Below are positions 1 to 5,996 of a stretch of 8,362 nucleotides of DNA, piece after piece. A model generated the notes under the pieces. That model made no database searches, was not told where the DNA came from, and saw only the letters and a program-made list of their open reading frames with translations. The translations under genes were made by a program, and so were the position numbers. How positions within the stretch are numbered: position 1 is the stretch's first letter; each line of letters begins with the position of its first letter. Origin of the DNA: CAYNJW01 sp964397665 (GTDB taxonomy: Archaea; Nanobdellota; Nanobdellia; Pacearchaeales; GW2011-AR1); NCBI GenBank assembly GCA_964397665.1, contig CAYNJW010000022.1:1-8362 (forward strand), read 5' to 3'.

Positions 1-1
1 T

Positions 2-1015
2 ATTGTTGGAGCCCCCTCATACGTTTCTTGGTTTTCTTGGATGGGTTCTTTAGTTCCAATTAAATCAAGAGGAAAATATTTTGCAAAAAGAAATAAACTT
101 GCCGGTTTAATTCAGTTAATCACTATGTTAATAGGGGCATTCATTCTGGATTTTTTTAAGAATAATTCATTAGTTATGGTAGGTTTTACAATTTTATTTT
201 TATTAGCTTTTATTTCTAAGTTAATTTCTGCAAGAATTTTATTTACACAATATGAACCAAAATTAAAAATAACAAAAAAAGATGAATATTCATTTAAACA
301 ATTCTTAAAAGATTTGAAAAAAACGTCTTTTGGAAGATTTACTATTTATATTTTTTTCTTTAGATTAATGTGGTGGATAGGTGCTCCTTTCTTTGTAGTA
401 TACATGTTGAGAGACTTAAATTTTTCTTATTCTTGGTATATCTTGATTTTGATTTCAGCCACTATTTTTCAAATCTTATCATATGAAATCATTGGAAAAT
501 TTTCAGATAAATTTGGAAATGTAAAATTATTAAGAATGGCCACATTACTTATTTCACTTACTCCTTTTTTATGGTTACTTTCATCGAATAAAATTTATTT
601 AATTCTTGTAGCTCAATTAATTGCAGGAATTAGTGGTGGTGCTTTTTTATTAGCGACAAATAATTATATTTATGATTCCTTAAATCAAAAAAGAAGGACG
701 TTTGGACTGTCTTATTATAATCTTTTAAGTGGAATTGCAATAGCTCTTGGTTCAGGAATTGGAGCACTTCTTGCTTTAACAAATATTACTTTCATAGGAT
801 ATAATTCATTATTTATTATTTTATTCTCGGGAATTTTAAGAATGCTTTTTGTTTTATCTTCAAAGGGAATTTTAGAAGAGGTTAGACATGTTGAAGATTT
901 TAAGTATACTTGGTTAATTAAAGAAATTGAAACAGAAGGTATGAAAAGCGAAATACACACCATTACAAATTTTATTTCAACTGTTGAAAATTTTGTAAAA
1001 TATAAAAAACCATAG
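2..1015 (+). CDS. MFS-like membrane transporter, 5' end missing (cut by window edge)
   Basis: This is the C-terminal part of a polytopic membrane protein resembling the major facilitator superfamily. The frame is open from base 2 with no stop, and codons before the first ATG (41) read IVGAPSYVSWFSW, directly continuous with WMGSLVPIKSRGKYFAKRN. That stretch resembles the conserved loop after the first helices in MFS proteins (W-M-x-x-L-V-P, R-G-x-Y-F-x-x-R-N), so the true start lies left of the window. About eight hydrophobic segments follow. A second motif-A-like loop (GKFSDKFGN) lies near residue 155, counted from M41, and GISGGAFLLATN near 195. The last 50 residues are polar and probably cytoplasmic. 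A full MFS protein has 12 helices, so roughly four are missing. The substrate cannot be judged. No separate terminator precedes the next promoter at 1020. Confidence 0.8.
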   Translation: MVGAPSYVSWFSWMGSLVPIKSRGKYFAKRNKLAGLIQLITMLIGAFILDFFKNNSLVMVGFTILFLLAFISKLISARILFTQYEPKLKITKKDEYSFKQFLKDLKKTSFGRFTIYIFFFRLMWWIGAPFFVVYMLRDLNFSYSWYILILISATIFQILSYEIIGKFSDKFGNVKLLRMATLLISLTPFLWLLSSNKIYLILVAQLIAGISGGAFLLATNNYIYDSLNQKRRTFGLSYYNLLSGIAIALGSGIGALLALTNITFIGYNSLFIILFSGILRMLFVLSSKGILEEVRHVEDFKYTWLIKEIETEGMKSEIHTITNFISTVENFVKYKKP

Positions 1016-1019
1016 AAAA

Positions 1020-1028
1020 GTATTTAAG
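1020..1028 (+). promoter_or_regulatory. TATA box for the 100-aa gene
   Basis: GTATTTAAG, centred at about 1024, lies 26 bp before the ATG at 1050. This is archaeal TATA-to-start spacing and implies a leaderless transcript. It directly follows the stop codon of the transporter gene. Confidence 0.55.
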
Positions 1029-1049
1029 AGCTTTATTATTTTCAAGCAT

Positions 1050-1352
1050 ATGAAGAAAGGTAGAAAAGAATTTCATAAACTACGTGGATTAGAAGTAGAT
1101 GAGCTTTTTGCAAAAAGATTATATACCTGTGGTTATTCAAGAAATTTAAAAGTTAATAAAACACAAACAATAATCCATAGTACTTGTTCTTTAACCGGGA
1201 CTTCATGTAACTATCATTTGCCAAAAAGAGCTGAAGATTGTAAAGTTTATAAAAGATTTTTAAAATCAAAAGAAGATGAAAATTTAAGAAGAAATTTAAA
1301 GGGATTAGAATACTGGTTTAAAAATATAGCAGGGTTTAAAAAGTTAAAATAA
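1050..1352 (+). CDS. Small basic four-cysteine protein, unknown function
   Basis: I do not recognise this 100-residue protein. It is strongly basic, with Lys/Arg-rich ends, and carries four cysteines at residues 27, 46, 53 and 64, in the contexts YTCGY, STCSLTG, TSCNYHLP and EDCKVY, plus histidines at 43 and 56. This spread could bind zinc or an iron-sulfur cluster, but the spacing is not the usual CxxC zinc-ribbon pattern, so metal binding is only inference. No membrane segment or signal peptide is visible. The ATG at 1050 is supported by a TATA box 26 bp upstream. The next gene begins 11 bp after the stop, and its own TATA-like element lies within the last codons of this gene, so each may have its own promoter. 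Base composition and codon use match the neighbours, which supports a real gene. Confidence 0.65.
   Translation: MKKGRKEFHKLRGLEVDELFAKRLYTCGYSRNLKVNKTQTIIHSTCSLTGTSCNYHLPKRAEDCKVYKRFLKSKEDENLRRNLKGLEYWFKNIAGFKKLK
1335..1342 (+). promoter_or_regulatory. Probable TATA box for the zinc-ribbon/Hsp20-like gene
   Basis: TTTAAAAA, centred at about 1338, lies 26 bp before the ATG at 1364, inside the 3' end of the preceding gene. The sequence is weak for a TATA box in such AT-rich DNA; the support is the spacing, which matches the other genes here. Confidence 0.4.
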
Positions 1353-1363
1353 TTATTTTTAAT

Positions 1364-1987
1364 ATGTTCAAATATTTAAAGTGTAAAAGTTGTAATGGAA
1401 AAATTAAGAAAAATTTTAACTTTTGTCCTCATTGTGGTTTTTCTTTAAAGTCAAGAAAAATATCAAATAAGGGTGGAATTATTGGAATGAATGATATGAT
1501 TAAAGATATTAAAATGCCTTTTGGTCTGAATACAATTATGAAATCTCTTGCTAAACAACTTGATAAAGAAATTGGAACTTTAAATTTTAACAACCCTCAA
1601 GAAAGTAACAATCCTCCAAGAGGATTTAAAATTCAAATTTCTACAGGCAAACCATCTATAAATAATCTTCAACAAGAAGTAATTCCAAAACAACAATTAA
1701 TTGAAGAAGTTAATCAGATTTCTAAAAAAGAATTATTAAGAAGGAAAAATCTTGAAAAAGTAAAACCAATTTCAACAATCAGAAGATTACCTGAAGGATT
1801 AATTTATGAAATTTCAGTTCCAGGAATTAAGAATAAAAAAGAAATTTCAGTTATTAATCTTGAGAATTCTATTGAAATTAAAGCGTATTCTAAAGACAAA
1901 TGTTATGAAAAAATTATTCCAATTAAATCTGAAATAATTAGTTATAAGATAAAAGATGGAAAAATACTCTTAAAGTTAAAAAGTTAA
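1364..1987 (+). CDS. Zinc-ribbon protein with C-terminal Hsp20/alpha-crystallin-like domain
   Basis: This 207-residue protein appears to have three parts. Residues 7-24 form a compact zinc ribbon, CxxC (C7, C10) then CPHCG (C21, C24). Residues about 35-135 are a linker rich in Gln, Asn, Lys and Pro with an amphipathic stretch near 40-60. Residues about 138-207 resemble a small heat-shock (Hsp20) beta-sandwich: YEISVPGIKNKKEISVI matches the family pattern (hydrophobic-PG, then K-x-x-x-I-x-V), followed by alternating strands and ending ILLKLK. This domain is shorter than the usual ~90 residues. Hsp20 proteins bind unfolded clients in the cytoplasm without ATP; that role here is inferred by family. 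A zinc ribbon on an Hsp20 domain is unusual and may recruit the chaperone to a nucleic acid or protein partner. The start at 1364 fits a leaderless transcript. The zinc ribbon is certain; the Hsp20 assignment is moderate. Confidence 0.7.
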   Translation: MFKYLKCKSCNGKIKKNFNFCPHCGFSLKSRKISNKGGIIGMNDMIKDIKMPFGLNTIMKSLAKQLDKEIGTLNFNNPQESNNPPRGFKIQISTGKPSINNLQQEVIPKQQLIEEVNQISKKELLRRKNLEKVKPISTIRRLPEGLIYEISVPGIKNKKEISVINLENSIEIKAYSKDKCYEKIIPIKSEIISYKIKDGKILLKLKS

Positions 1988-1992
1988 AAATT
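1976..1992 (-). terminator. Possible oligo-T terminator downstream of tRNA-Ile
   Basis: Read on the minus strand, downstream of the tRNA, two T5 runs occur close together within the last codons and stop of the convergent gene. Archaeal RNA polymerase stops at such runs. They lie about 70 nt beyond the tRNA 3' end, so this is a plausible but unproven site. Confidence 0.3.
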
Positions 1993-2062
1993 GATTCTAT
2001 TAATAATTTTAAGTTGTTAGAATATTAAATATGTTCGGAATTTGAACAAATCCTTTAATGAG

Positions 2063-2136
2063 TGAGGCTGCCAGGATTTGAACCTGGGACCCCCGCCTTA
2101 TCAGAGCGATGCGCTACCTGACTGCGCCACAGCCTC
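2063..2136 (-). tRNA. tRNA-Ile(GAT)
   Basis: Reading the minus strand, the gene folds into a complete cloverleaf of 74 nt. The acceptor GAGGCTG pairs perfectly with CAGCCTC. The D-stem is GCGC/GCGC with a GG-containing loop. The anticodon stem TCGCT/GGCGG has two G-U pairs. The loop CTGATAA carries anticodon GAT at positions 34-36. The T-arm is CCAGG-TTCAAAT-CCTGG. The discriminator base is A (complement of T2063). CCA is not encoded, so it must be added by the CCA-adding enzyme. No intron is present. GAT reads isoleucine AUU and AUC codons. The gene has its own promoter at 2162-2170 and diverges from the L15e gene. Confidence 0.97.
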
Positions 2137-2161
2137 ATTATGTTATTTTAATTAGAATTTG

Positions 2162-2170
2162 ATTTATAAA
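2162..2170 (-). promoter_or_regulatory. TATA box of the tRNA-Ile gene
   Basis: On the minus strand this reads TTTATAAAT, centred at 2166. A start about 26 bp downstream would be near 2140, four bases before the mature 5' end at 2136, so a very short 5' leader is expected. GTTAAC abuts it on the upstream side (2171-2176). Confidence 0.75.
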
Positions 2171-2229
2171 GTTAACCAATTAAAAAAATATTTTCATAAT
2201 AGATTTAATAAATTAATTTTTTTAGGAAA

Positions 2230-2239
2230 CTTTATAAAG
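2230..2239 (+). promoter_or_regulatory. TATA box of the L15e gene
   Basis: CTTTATAAAG is a strong palindromic archaeal TATA box centred between 2234 and 2235. The ATG at 2260 lies about 26 bp downstream, at the expected transcription start, so the mRNA should be leaderless. No Shine-Dalgarno sequence precedes the ATG. Confidence 0.8.
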
Positions 2240-2259
2240 CAAATTTTCACACTATTATT

Positions 2260-2829
2260 ATGGGACTAACAAAATATCTGAGGGAAGTTTGGAAAAAACC
2301 TACTAAAGAAATGCTTAGAGATAGGATGATTACTTGGAGAAAATCCAAGGTTATTGAAAGAGTTAAAAAACCTTTGCGAATTGATAGAGCAAGATCTTTA
2401 GGTTATAAAGCTAAGAAAGGAGTTTTTGTTGTTAGAATTAGAATTCAAAGGGGTGGACATCGAAGACAAAGACCACACAAAGGTAGAAGATCTAAACGAA
2501 TGACTCCAAGAAAAATTATAAGTATGAATTATAAAGAAATTGCTGAACAAAGAGTTGCAAAGAGATACAGAAATGCAGAAGTTTTGAATTCTTATTTACT
2601 TGGAAAAGACGGATTACATTATTTTTATGAAGTAATCTTGGTTGATAGAAGTTCTCCAGAGATTAAAAATGATAAAGAATTATCTTTTGTAACTAATCCT
2701 GCAAATCGTGGTAGAGCCATAAGGGGTTTAACTTCTGCTGGAAGGAAAGCACGTGGTTTGAGAAACTCAACTGTAAAGGCACCGAAAGTTAGACCAAGTT
2801 TAAGAGCTAACGGTAGACGTGGAAATTAG
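2260..2829 (+). CDS. rpl15e: 50S ribosomal protein L15e
   Basis: This is a large-subunit ribosomal protein found in archaea and eukaryotes, not in bacteria, and it binds 23S rRNA. The 189 residues are close to the usual ~190-195 for archaeal L15e. Signature blocks are recognisable throughout: MGLTKYLREVWKKP at the N-terminus, RIDRARSLGYKAKKGV near residues 40-55, the very basic RGGHRRQRPHKGRRSKRM near 64-81, EVLNSYLLGKDGLHYFYEVILVD near 108-130, and NRGRAIRGLTSAGRKARGLR near 149-168. The rest is a basic Gly/Arg-rich tail. The start is fixed by homology and by the TATA box about 26 bp upstream. It is expressed from its own promoter, divergent from tRNA-Ile, and is followed by two oligo-T runs. 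Its slightly higher GC and Arg content is normal for a ribosomal protein. Confidence 0.97.
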   Translation: MGLTKYLREVWKKPTKEMLRDRMITWRKSKVIERVKKPLRIDRARSLGYKAKKGVFVVRIRIQRGGHRRQRPHKGRRSKRMTPRKIISMNYKEIAEQRVAKRYRNAEVLNSYLLGKDGLHYFYEVILVDRSSPEIKNDKELSFVTNPANRGRAIRGLTSAGRKARGLRNSTVKAPKVRPSLRANGRRGN

Positions 2830-2842
2830 TTATTAAGCTGTC

Positions 2843-2865
2843 ATTTTTAAGTAGTTATTTTTAAG
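2843..2865 (+). terminator. Oligo-T terminator after L15e
   Basis: Two copies of ATTTTTAAG (2843-2851 and 2857-2865) give T5 runs 14 bp apart, 14 bp after the L15e stop codon. No stem-loop accompanies them. This fits intrinsic archaeal termination at T-tracts and lies just before the TATA box of the next gene. Confidence 0.5.
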
Positions 2866-2870
2866 AAAAG

Positions 2871-2878
2871 TTTATAAA
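2871..2878 (+). promoter_or_regulatory. TATA box of the PIN-domain gene
   Basis: TTTATAAA, centred at about 2875, nearly matches the L15e promoter. The ATG at 2900 sits about 26 bp downstream, where transcription should begin. The GTG at 2879 is next to the TATA box and so would lie upstream of the transcript. Confidence 0.75.
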
Positions 2879-2899
2879 GTGAGATTATTAATTAAATTT

Positions 2900-3589
2900 A
2901 TGAAATGGAATTTAAAAAATCTTGAAAAATTATTAAATGAACATGATAATACTCAAATGTTATTATTAGACACTAATGTAATTATTGTCGAAGATTCGGT
3001 AAAAAGCTTAAATAATTCTACAAAAGTTTTGAAAGAATCTGAAGGATGGCATATAATTCCAGAGGTTTTTAGAGAATATAAATCAGGATTAAAAAATTTG
3101 CGAAAGGATAAAGAAAGAGTTAAAGCAATTTTAAGAAGATCTAATAATAGTGGTAAAAGAAGCAGTGATAAATTTAAGAGTTCTGAATATGAAGCTGCAT
3201 TAAAAAGAAAATTAAAAGTTTTGAGAAAAACTAAAAGAAACGCTTTTCAAAATGAATACCTAACTTCAAAAGTTAAAAAAGCTTATAGAATTTTGTTACC
3301 TGAAGTTACAGAGGTTTTTAAGGAGTTTAATGGAGGAGTTTTACAAGAAACTGATGTTAAATTAATAGCTCTTTCTCTTTCATATAGTTTCGAAAAAATT
3401 ACTACCTTGGCTACGAGAGATGGAATTTTAAGTAAAACCTATTCTCATTTTGCAAGAAGGTATGAATCTTCTTTTCCACACCCTCCTGAAATTTTAGTAT
3501 CTTCATGTGGAAATTTTAGAATTGAACCAGCTTATAGGCACTTTAAACTAAAAGAAAAAACTCAAGAAATTCCAAATGGCTCTTTTTGA
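2900..3589 (+). CDS. PIN-domain ribonuclease-like protein with basic insert
   Basis: This 229-residue protein has the PIN nuclease fold, a metal-dependent RNase/FEN-like fold. The acidic residues expected at the active site are present: D24 in LLLDTNVII, E55 (or E59) in IIPEVFREYK, D152 in ETDVKLIALSLSY and D174 in LATRDGIL. The last two follow the family pattern 'T-D-x-x-I-x-A-L-A' and 'T-x-D'. Between acidic residues two and three lies an insert of about 80 residues, very rich in Lys and Arg (62-130), which could bind RNA. It is longer than VapC toxins (~130 residues), and no antitoxin-like gene precedes it, so a housekeeping RNA-processing role is as likely as a toxin role. The start at 2900 is preferred to an in-frame GTG at 2879 because of the TATA spacing. 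Its 3' end overlaps the next gene by 14 bp. Confidence 0.85.
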   Translation: MKWNLKNLEKLLNEHDNTQMLLLDTNVIIVEDSVKSLNNSTKVLKESEGWHIIPEVFREYKSGLKNLRKDKERVKAILRRSNNSGKRSSDKFKSSEYEAALKRKLKVLRKTKRNAFQNEYLTSKVKKAYRILLPEVTEVFKEFNGGVLQETDVKLIALSLSYSFEKITTLATRDGILSKTYSHFARRYESSFPHPPEILVSSCGNFRIEPAYRHFKLKEKTQEIPNGSF

Positions 3590-3926
3590 TTTATTAGCTG
3601 AACAAGGAACAAGACAGATGGTTATTGGAGGTGTTTCAGTAGTTTTTGGAGCTGCAAAATATCTATACGATTCATTTAGGTTAGATAATTTAAATTGTTC
3701 TTCAGAAGAGTTTTATAAAAAAAGCATAGCAATAGAAACTGGTTCCATTCTTCTCCCAACAATTACAGGATTATATGAATCATTTTTTTATTCAAACCCT
3801 CTTGGTAATAATTATTTTACTGAATTTGGTGCAGATTTAGGTGCAAACCTTGCTGGAATTACAATTGGTAAAACCCTTTCAATACTTACAATTCTAGGAA
3901 TAAATAAAATAAAAAATAAAAAATAA
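3576..3926 (+). CDS. Small probable membrane protein, unknown function
   Basis: I do not recognise this 116-residue protein. It has three moderately hydrophobic, Gly/Ala-rich stretches: about residues 12-30 (MVIGGVSVVFGAAKYLY), 51-66 (IAIETGSILLPTITGL) and 86-109 (LGANLAGITIGKTLSILTIL). It ends in a short basic tail, INKIKNKK. This suggests a small two- or three-helix membrane protein, and the Gly-rich spacing is typical of packed helices. The ATG lies 14 bp inside the end of the PIN gene in another frame, so the two are probably cotranscribed and translationally coupled, although no clear Shine-Dalgarno sequence is seen. CTTTAAAC at 3541-3548 is a weak alternative promoter, about 31 bp upstream. 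The stop is only 8 bp from the convergent thioredoxin stop. The gene is probably real, but no function can be stated. Confidence 0.6.
   Translation: MALFDLLAEQGTRQMVIGGVSVVFGAAKYLYDSFRLDNLNCSSEEFYKKSIAIETGSILLPTITGLYESFFYSNPLGNNYFTEFGADLGANLAGITIGKTLSILTILGINKIKNKK
3902..3926 (-). terminator. Oligo-T terminator for thioredoxin
   Basis: Downstream of the thioredoxin stop, the minus strand shows repeated T4 to T6 runs separated by single A residues, a strong archaeal T-tract terminator. It lies within the last codons (Lys/Asn-rich tail) of the convergent gene. On the + strand, a T5 run at 3927-3931 could serve the opposite transcript. Confidence 0.5.
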
Positions 3927-3934
3927 TTTTTAAA

Positions 3935-4252
3935 TTAGATTAATTCGTTAATCCAATCCTTAACAGCTTCTGCAGGTCTAGCGCCTAAAAATTCTCCGAC
4001 TACTTTTCCGTCTTTGAACATTTTTACAGCTGGAATTGACATAATTCCATATACTCCTGCAACTTGTTGATGTTCTTCTACATTAAGTTTTACAACTTTA
4101 ACTTTATCGCCATATTCTTCTGCTACATGTTCCATAACTGGTCCAAGCATTTGACAAGGGCCACACCAAGGCGCCCAAAAATCAACAATTACTGGCTTTT
4201 CTGCTGAAGCTTCGATAACATCTTTTTGAAATGTTGCGTCTGTTATATCCAT
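3935..4252 (-). CDS. trxA: Thioredoxin
   Basis: This is a small cytoplasmic dithiol protein that reduces disulfides in target proteins. The 105 residues are the usual length for a single-domain thioredoxin. The classic active site FWAPWCGPC places the redox cysteines at C30 and C33. The buried acid D24, the cis-proline P74 in GIMSIPAVK, and the end-of-fold motif F-K-D-G-K-x-V-G-x-x-x-G-A (79-91) are all present. There is no signal peptide. Unlike most transcript-opening genes here, it has a short leader with GAGG at 4261-4264, 8 nt before the ATG. An inverted repeat just upstream of the TATA box suggests regulated expression, perhaps redox-responsive. The gene looks a little richer in GC than its neighbours, which may reflect constraint or acquisition. 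No thioredoxin reductase is nearby. Confidence 0.96.
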   Translation of the reverse strand: MDITDATFQKDVIEASAEKPVIVDFWAPWCGPCQMLGPVMEHVAEEYGDKVKVVKLNVEEHQQVAGVYGIMSIPAVKMFKDGKVVGEFLGARPAEAVKDWINELI

Positions 4253-4260
4253 AATATTTT

Positions 4261-4264
4261 CCTC
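4261..4264 (-). promoter_or_regulatory. Shine-Dalgarno sequence of thioredoxin
   Basis: GAGG on the minus strand, 8 nt before the ATG at 4252. Together with a TATA box 48 bp upstream of the ATG, it indicates a leader of about 20 nt, an exception to the leaderless pattern of other first genes here. Confidence 0.6.
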
Positions 4265-4295
4265 AAATTTAGATAATACTTAACCAAAAAATTTA

Positions 4296-4303
4296 TTTTT
4301 AAA
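4296..4303 (-). promoter_or_regulatory. TATA box of thioredoxin
   Basis: TTTAAAAA on the minus strand, centred at about 4300, predicts transcription from about 4274 and a leader of about 21 nt that contains the Shine-Dalgarno site. The inverted repeat at 4307-4325 begins 3 bp upstream, where TFB would contact the BRE. Confidence 0.5.
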
Positions 4304-4306
4304 TGT

Positions 4307-4325
4307 TTGTTAACTGTGTTAACAA
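4307..4325. promoter_or_regulatory. Perfect 8-bp inverted repeat, candidate operator
   Basis: TTGTTAAC and its exact complement GTTAACAA flank the 3-bp spacer TGT, forming a 19-bp dyad. It lies between the divergent thioredoxin gene and the 75-residue gene, covering the BRE position of the thioredoxin promoter and about 42 bp upstream of the other TATA box. A symmetric site of this size and place fits a dimeric winged-helix or HTH repressor. No such regulator is encoded in the window, so the binding protein is unknown. Confidence 0.5.
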
Positions 4326-4366
4326 GATGAATTTTTAATAACTAAAGAATGGTAAAAGATAAAAAG

Positions 4367-4375
4367 TTTTATAAA
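4367..4375 (+). promoter_or_regulatory. TATA box of the 75-aa gene
   Basis: TTTTATAAA, centred at 4371, is 26 bp upstream of the ATG at 4397. It lies inside the longer possible reading frame that begins at 4349, so it argues for the shorter protein. Confidence 0.6.
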
Positions 4376-4396
4376 CTAATTAGAATTTGTCTTTTT

Positions 4397-4624
4397 ATGG
4401 CTTTAAATGAATTTTTAAAAGGTAGTAAAGAACATTATGTTCCAACATTTATGGGGAAAGATTATCCAATAACTCGTCCAACTACGATTGGTGAATTAAA
4501 AGAAGTTCTTGAGATGATTAGGGAAGATTTACCCACTGATAATTCCCTAAGACTAAAGGTTTATCTTGATGAAGGAAAATTATGCTATACTTTAAGAGAT
4601 GGAATTGTTCAAGAAGCAGATTAA
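4397..4624 (+). CDS. Small acidic protein of 75 aa, unknown function
   Basis: I do not recognise this protein. With the ATG at 4397 it has 75 residues, beginning MALNEFLKGSKEHY. It is predicted to be soluble, with one likely helix (residues about 31-43, IGELKEVLEMIRE) followed by two likely strands (SLRLKVYLDEGKLCYTLRDG) and an acidic end. A single cysteine lies near residue 63. An in-frame ATG at 4349 would add 16 residues (MVKDKKFYKLIRICLF). I prefer 4397 because a good TATA box at 4367-4375 lies 26 bp upstream, as in other genes of the window, and no TATA-like element is at the right distance from 4349. It is transcribed away from thioredoxin across a shared region with an inverted repeat, so the two may be co-regulated. 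Its stop is 33 bp from the convergent gatA stop. Confidence 0.65.
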   Translation: MALNEFLKGSKEHYVPTFMGKDYPITRPTTIGELKEVLEMIREDLPTDNSLRLKVYLDEGKLCYTLRDGIVQEAD

Positions 4625-4657
4625 GTCTAATTTTCTAATGAAGTCTTCCAAGAATTT

Positions 4658-5995
4658 TTAAGAATTAAGTTTTTCACCAATATCAAAAATCCAATTTTCA
4701 TGTCCTTTTGGAGCTATAATTTGTAAACCCACATTTTTGTTTTCTATCTTTCCAACAGGAATAGAGATTGCAGGAATTCCTCCAAGATTTGAGGGGGTTG
4801 TCAAAACATCATAGGAATACATATCTTTTATTGAAATTTCTTCACCTAATTTATGTGGAGTTCTTGGAACTGTTGGTAAAATTAAAATATCTACTTCTTT
4901 AAATAACTCTTCAAATTTTTCTTGTATAAACTTTTTAGCTTTGAGAGCTTCGTTATAATATCTTCCTGAATATTCTGCTTCAGAAATTTCACTTCCACCC
5001 AAAATTCTTCTTAAAACTTCTGGACCACAAACTTCTTCAATTTTTTTTCCAAATCTCCGTCCATCGAATTTTCTTGTTGCTGAAAAAAATTCAACATAAA
5101 CTAAAATGTAATAAGTTTGGATTGCAATATCTAAGGGGAGATTTACTTTTTTAATTTTCCAATTATTTTTTTTAGCTAAACTTTTTGTTCTTTCAGTAAT
5201 CAAATTTGCAATATCTAGATTTGAAAAATCTGAAACATCTACTAAACCAACTGTATAATTCTTTTTATTACTGATTTTTGGAAATTCTGTTGTTGTTGTA
5301 TCAAAATTATCTTGTCCTTTTATTACATCAAATATTAATTTAGAGTCTTCTACTGAATTCGTAATTGGACCAATTTGATCTAAAGACATTGATAAATCTA
5401 AAAGCCCATATCTTGAAACAGCACCATAAGTTGGTTTTAATCCTACAACTCCACAATGTGAAGAAGGGTTTCTGATACTGCCCCCAGTATCTGAACCTAA
5501 AGAAAAATCACATAATTTTGCAGATACAGAAGCTGCTGAACCAGATGATGAACCACCTGGAATAATCTCTAAATTTGATGGATTTTTACAAGGACCAAAT
5601 GCAGACGTTTCTCCTGAACCACCACAAGCAAACTCATCCATATTAACCATTCCAAGAATTATTGCATCTTCGGACTTTAGTTTATTAATAACTGTTGCAT
5701 TATATCCTGAAACATAACCTTCTAAAACTTTTGATGCACAATTTGTTTCTAAACCTTTAACGGAGATATTTGATTTTACAGCAAAACATAATCCAGCCAA
5801 TTTCCCAACTTCTTTTCCATCTTTTATTCTTTTATCTATTGATTTTGCTTCTTCGATTGCATTTTCGTTTAAAGATAAAAAAATGTTCAAGTCTTTAGTT
5901 TCTTCTGTTGCAATTTTTTCTGAAAAACTTAACACATTCTGTACTGCTGTAATCTTTCCTTCTTTTATTTGTTTAATTTTTTCTTTAAGGTCCAT
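4658..5995 (-). CDS. gatA: Asp-tRNA(Asn)/Glu-tRNA(Gln) amidotransferase subunit A
   Basis: GatA is the glutaminase subunit of the GatCAB complex. It frees ammonia from glutamine so that GatB can convert Asp-tRNA(Asn) to Asn-tRNA(Asn), the usual archaeal use, or Glu-tRNA(Gln) to Gln-tRNA(Gln). The amidase-signature triad is intact: K74 in FAVKSNI, cis-Ser S149 in GGSSSGSAAS and nucleophile S173 in SDTGGSIRNP. The spacing of 24 residues between the serines agrees with known GatA. MVNMDEFACGGSGETSAFGP (116-135) and the C-terminal LGGIPAISIPVG are further family blocks. The 445 residues are somewhat shorter than bacterial GatA (~480). The ATG lies one base after the stop of the upstream gene with no Shine-Dalgarno sequence, so translation probably depends on coupling. 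It is the last gene of a five-gene operon headed by a gatC-like gene. gatB is not in the window. Confidence 0.94.
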   Translation of the reverse strand: MDLKEKIKQIKEGKITAVQNVLSFSEKIATEETKDLNIFLSLNENAIEEAKSIDKRIKDGKEVGKLAGLCFAVKSNISVKGLETNCASKVLEGYVSGYNATVINKLKSEDAIILGMVNMDEFACGGSGETSAFGPCKNPSNLEIIPGGSSSGSAASVSAKLCDFSLGSDTGGSIRNPSSHCGVVGLKPTYGAVSRYGLLDLSMSLDQIGPITNSVEDSKLIFDVIKGQDNFDTTTTEFPKISNKKNYTVGLVDVSDFSNLDIANLITERTKSLAKKNNWKIKKVNLPLDIAIQTYYILVYVEFFSATRKFDGRRFGKKIEEVCGPEVLRRILGGSEISEAEYSGRYYNEALKAKKFIQEKFEELFKEVDILILPTVPRTPHKLGEEISIKDMYSYDVLTTPSNLGGIPAISIPVGKIENKNVGLQIIAPKGHENWIFDIGEKLNS

Positions 5996-5996
5996 C

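Noticed and set aside
715..963. 82-residue open frame on the minus strand inside the transporter gene
   Set aside because: It is antisense to a clear membrane-protein frame, has no promoter or Shine-Dalgarno site, and shows no recognisable family; it is a shadow frame.
2032..2048. Hairpin TGTTC/GAACA with a 7-nt loop downstream of tRNA-Ile
   Set aside because: A 5-bp stem with no adjacent T-run is expected by chance in this sequence, so it is not called a terminator.
2879..2899. GTG start adding seven residues to the PIN protein
   Set aside because: It lies immediately after the TATA box, upstream of the expected transcription start; the ATG at 2900 fits.
4349..4396. ATG start adding 16 residues to the 75-aa protein
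   Set aside because: There is no TATA element at the right distance, while a good one lies inside this stretch, 26 bp before the ATG at 4397.
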